Source: Betaproteobacteria bacterium (lineage in GTDB: Bacteria > Pseudomonadota > Gammaproteobacteria > Burkholderiales > Gallionellaceae). From it: DNA of 6,307 nt. Within the stretch, counting starts at the first letter, position 1. Each line of letters opens with the position of its first letter. The notes beneath the pieces were generated by a model, which saw only the letters and a program-made list of their open reading frames with translations, was not told the DNA's origin and did no database searches. Below are positions 5,809 to 6,307 of this stretch, piece by piece. Made by a program: the position numbers and the translations under genes. The stretch is taken from NCBI GenBank assembly GCA_028871775.1, contig JAGWMH010000107.1, positions 1 to 6,307 on the forward strand, given 5' to 3'.

Positions 5809-6305
5809 CCCTTGAATTTTTTAGCGATGCATTTTTTGGCGAGTTCCTGCGCTTTGGCAATTTGGTGGGCAGTCATGGACTTTGCCATTGAATCGCGATC
5901 CACCATGAATTCCTTCCGGGCTTCGCTATCAGCATTGGCAATCGCAATATTGAACCACATATGCGACTGAACATAATCCTGAGGGACGCCTTTTCCGCTG
6001 GCATACATCCACCCAAGGTTGAATTGTGCCAAAGCATTACCCTGTTCCGCGGCCAGTCGATACCACTTCCTTGCCTCTTTGTAATCCTGGGGAACGCCTC
6101 TCCCGGCGCGATACATCACCCCAAGGTTGTACTGTGCTTCAGCATTCCCTTTCTTTGCCAGGGGGGTGTACAACTTTACGGCTTGTTCGTAATCACCCGC
6201 ATCGTATGCAGTTTTTGCATCCGATAACGAATCGGCCATTGCCTGTCCGGTCGACGCAAACCAGCAAACACAAACCAGCAACAGATGTTTCAGCAATTGA
6301 TCCAT
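5802..6305 (-). CDS. Secreted Sel1-repeat (TPR-like) protein
   Basis: The frame gives 167 residues from the ATG at 6305, two bases from the window edge, so a longer start and the ribosome binding site cannot be checked. Residues 1-24 look like a Sec signal peptide: K6 and H7, then a hydrophobic core, and cleavage probably after AMA (22-24). The mature protein has a helical TPR/Sel1-like opening (about 25-53) and two Sel1 repeats at 54-89 and 90-125, each with A-x-x-N-LG-x-MY-x-x-G-x-GVPQDY. The C-terminal tail ends in C159 and C167, which could form a disulfide in the periplasm. Sel1 repeats usually mediate protein-protein contacts, and no catalytic motif is visible. The ending (QELAKKCIAKKFKGC) looks like a natural family terminus, so the gene appears complete at its 3' end. 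Confidence 0.88.
   Translation of the reverse strand: MDQLLKHLLLVCVCWFASTGQAMADSLSDAKTAYDAGDYEQAVKLYTPLAKKGNAEAQYNLGVMYRAGRGVPQDYKEARKWYRLAAEQGNALAQFNLGWMYASGKGVPQDYVQSHMWFNIAIANADSEARKEFMVDRDSMAKSMTAHQIAKAQELAKKCIAKKFKGC
5931..6146 (-). repeat. Tandem 108-base repeat encoding two Sel1 units
   Basis: Two consecutive 36-codon units (6146-6039 and 6038-5931) are clearly similar at the DNA level as well as in protein. For example, both carry ACATC, CCCAAGGTTG and AATCCTGRGG on the plus strand at matching places. This reflects internal duplication within the gene. Confidence 0.7.
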
Positions 6306-6307
6306 TT

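Noticed and set aside
5642..5860. A 72-codon minus-strand open frame rich in Arg and Ser spanning the Sel1 gene end
   Set aside because: The same stretch in another frame gives the GDT1-like hydrophobic tail, which fits a known family. This one looks like out-of-frame translation.

Overview
The window looks like chromosomal DNA of a betaproteobacterium, probably of the Nitrosomonadales type. The grounds are the style of GltX, MtnP and the GlgP-like phosphorylase, a G+C content in the mid-50s by eye, and -10 boxes of the form TAAAATGCGC. This is a judgement from memory of these families; no database search was made.

Layout from left to right. (1) Positions 1-1493, minus strand: the N-terminal 497 residues of an alpha-glucan (glycogen/maltodextrin) phosphorylase that runs off the left edge. 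It has its own extended -10 promoter at about 1559-1567. (2) Positions 1643-1738, minus strand: a short in-frame scrap that reads like the C-terminal edge of a PAS/PAC sensor domain, ending in TAG. (3) Positions 1794-3188, minus strand: glutamyl-tRNA synthetase gltX. (4) Positions 3295-3369, plus strand: tRNA-Val(CAC) with encoded CCA and a strong promoter, diverging from gltX. (5) Positions 3505-4392, minus strand: S-methyl-5'-thioadenosine phosphorylase mtnP, best started at a GTG behind a good Shine-Dalgarno. (6) Positions 4516-4568, plus strand: the ribosome binding site and first 13 codons of an IS110-family transposase, cut off by a stop; possible IS-end debris follows. (7) Positions 4672-5628, minus strand: a DmeF-type cation diffusion facilitator. 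(8) Positions 5653-5808, minus strand: a 51-codon open frame resembling the C-terminal end of a GDT1/TMEM165 (UPF0016, MntX-like) cation exporter. (9) Positions 5802-6305, minus strand: a secreted Sel1-repeat protein whose stop overlaps the start of that fragment.

How it fits together. Most of the window is housekeeping and central metabolism: glucan breakdown, glutamate charging of tRNA, a valine tRNA and methionine salvage. Three gene fragments (PAS edge, IS110 start, GDT1 tail) sit exactly between the intact genes, so the intergenic gaps look like scars of past rearrangement. The pairing of a GDT1-like tail with dmeF, 24 bases apart on the same strand, suggests a former two-gene metal-export operon whose first gene was cut and joined to a Sel1-repeat gene. 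Four predicted sigma-70-type promoters all carry GCRC-type G+C-rich sequence directly after the -10 box. I see no CRISPR array, phage genes, toxin-antitoxin pair or convincing new defence system.
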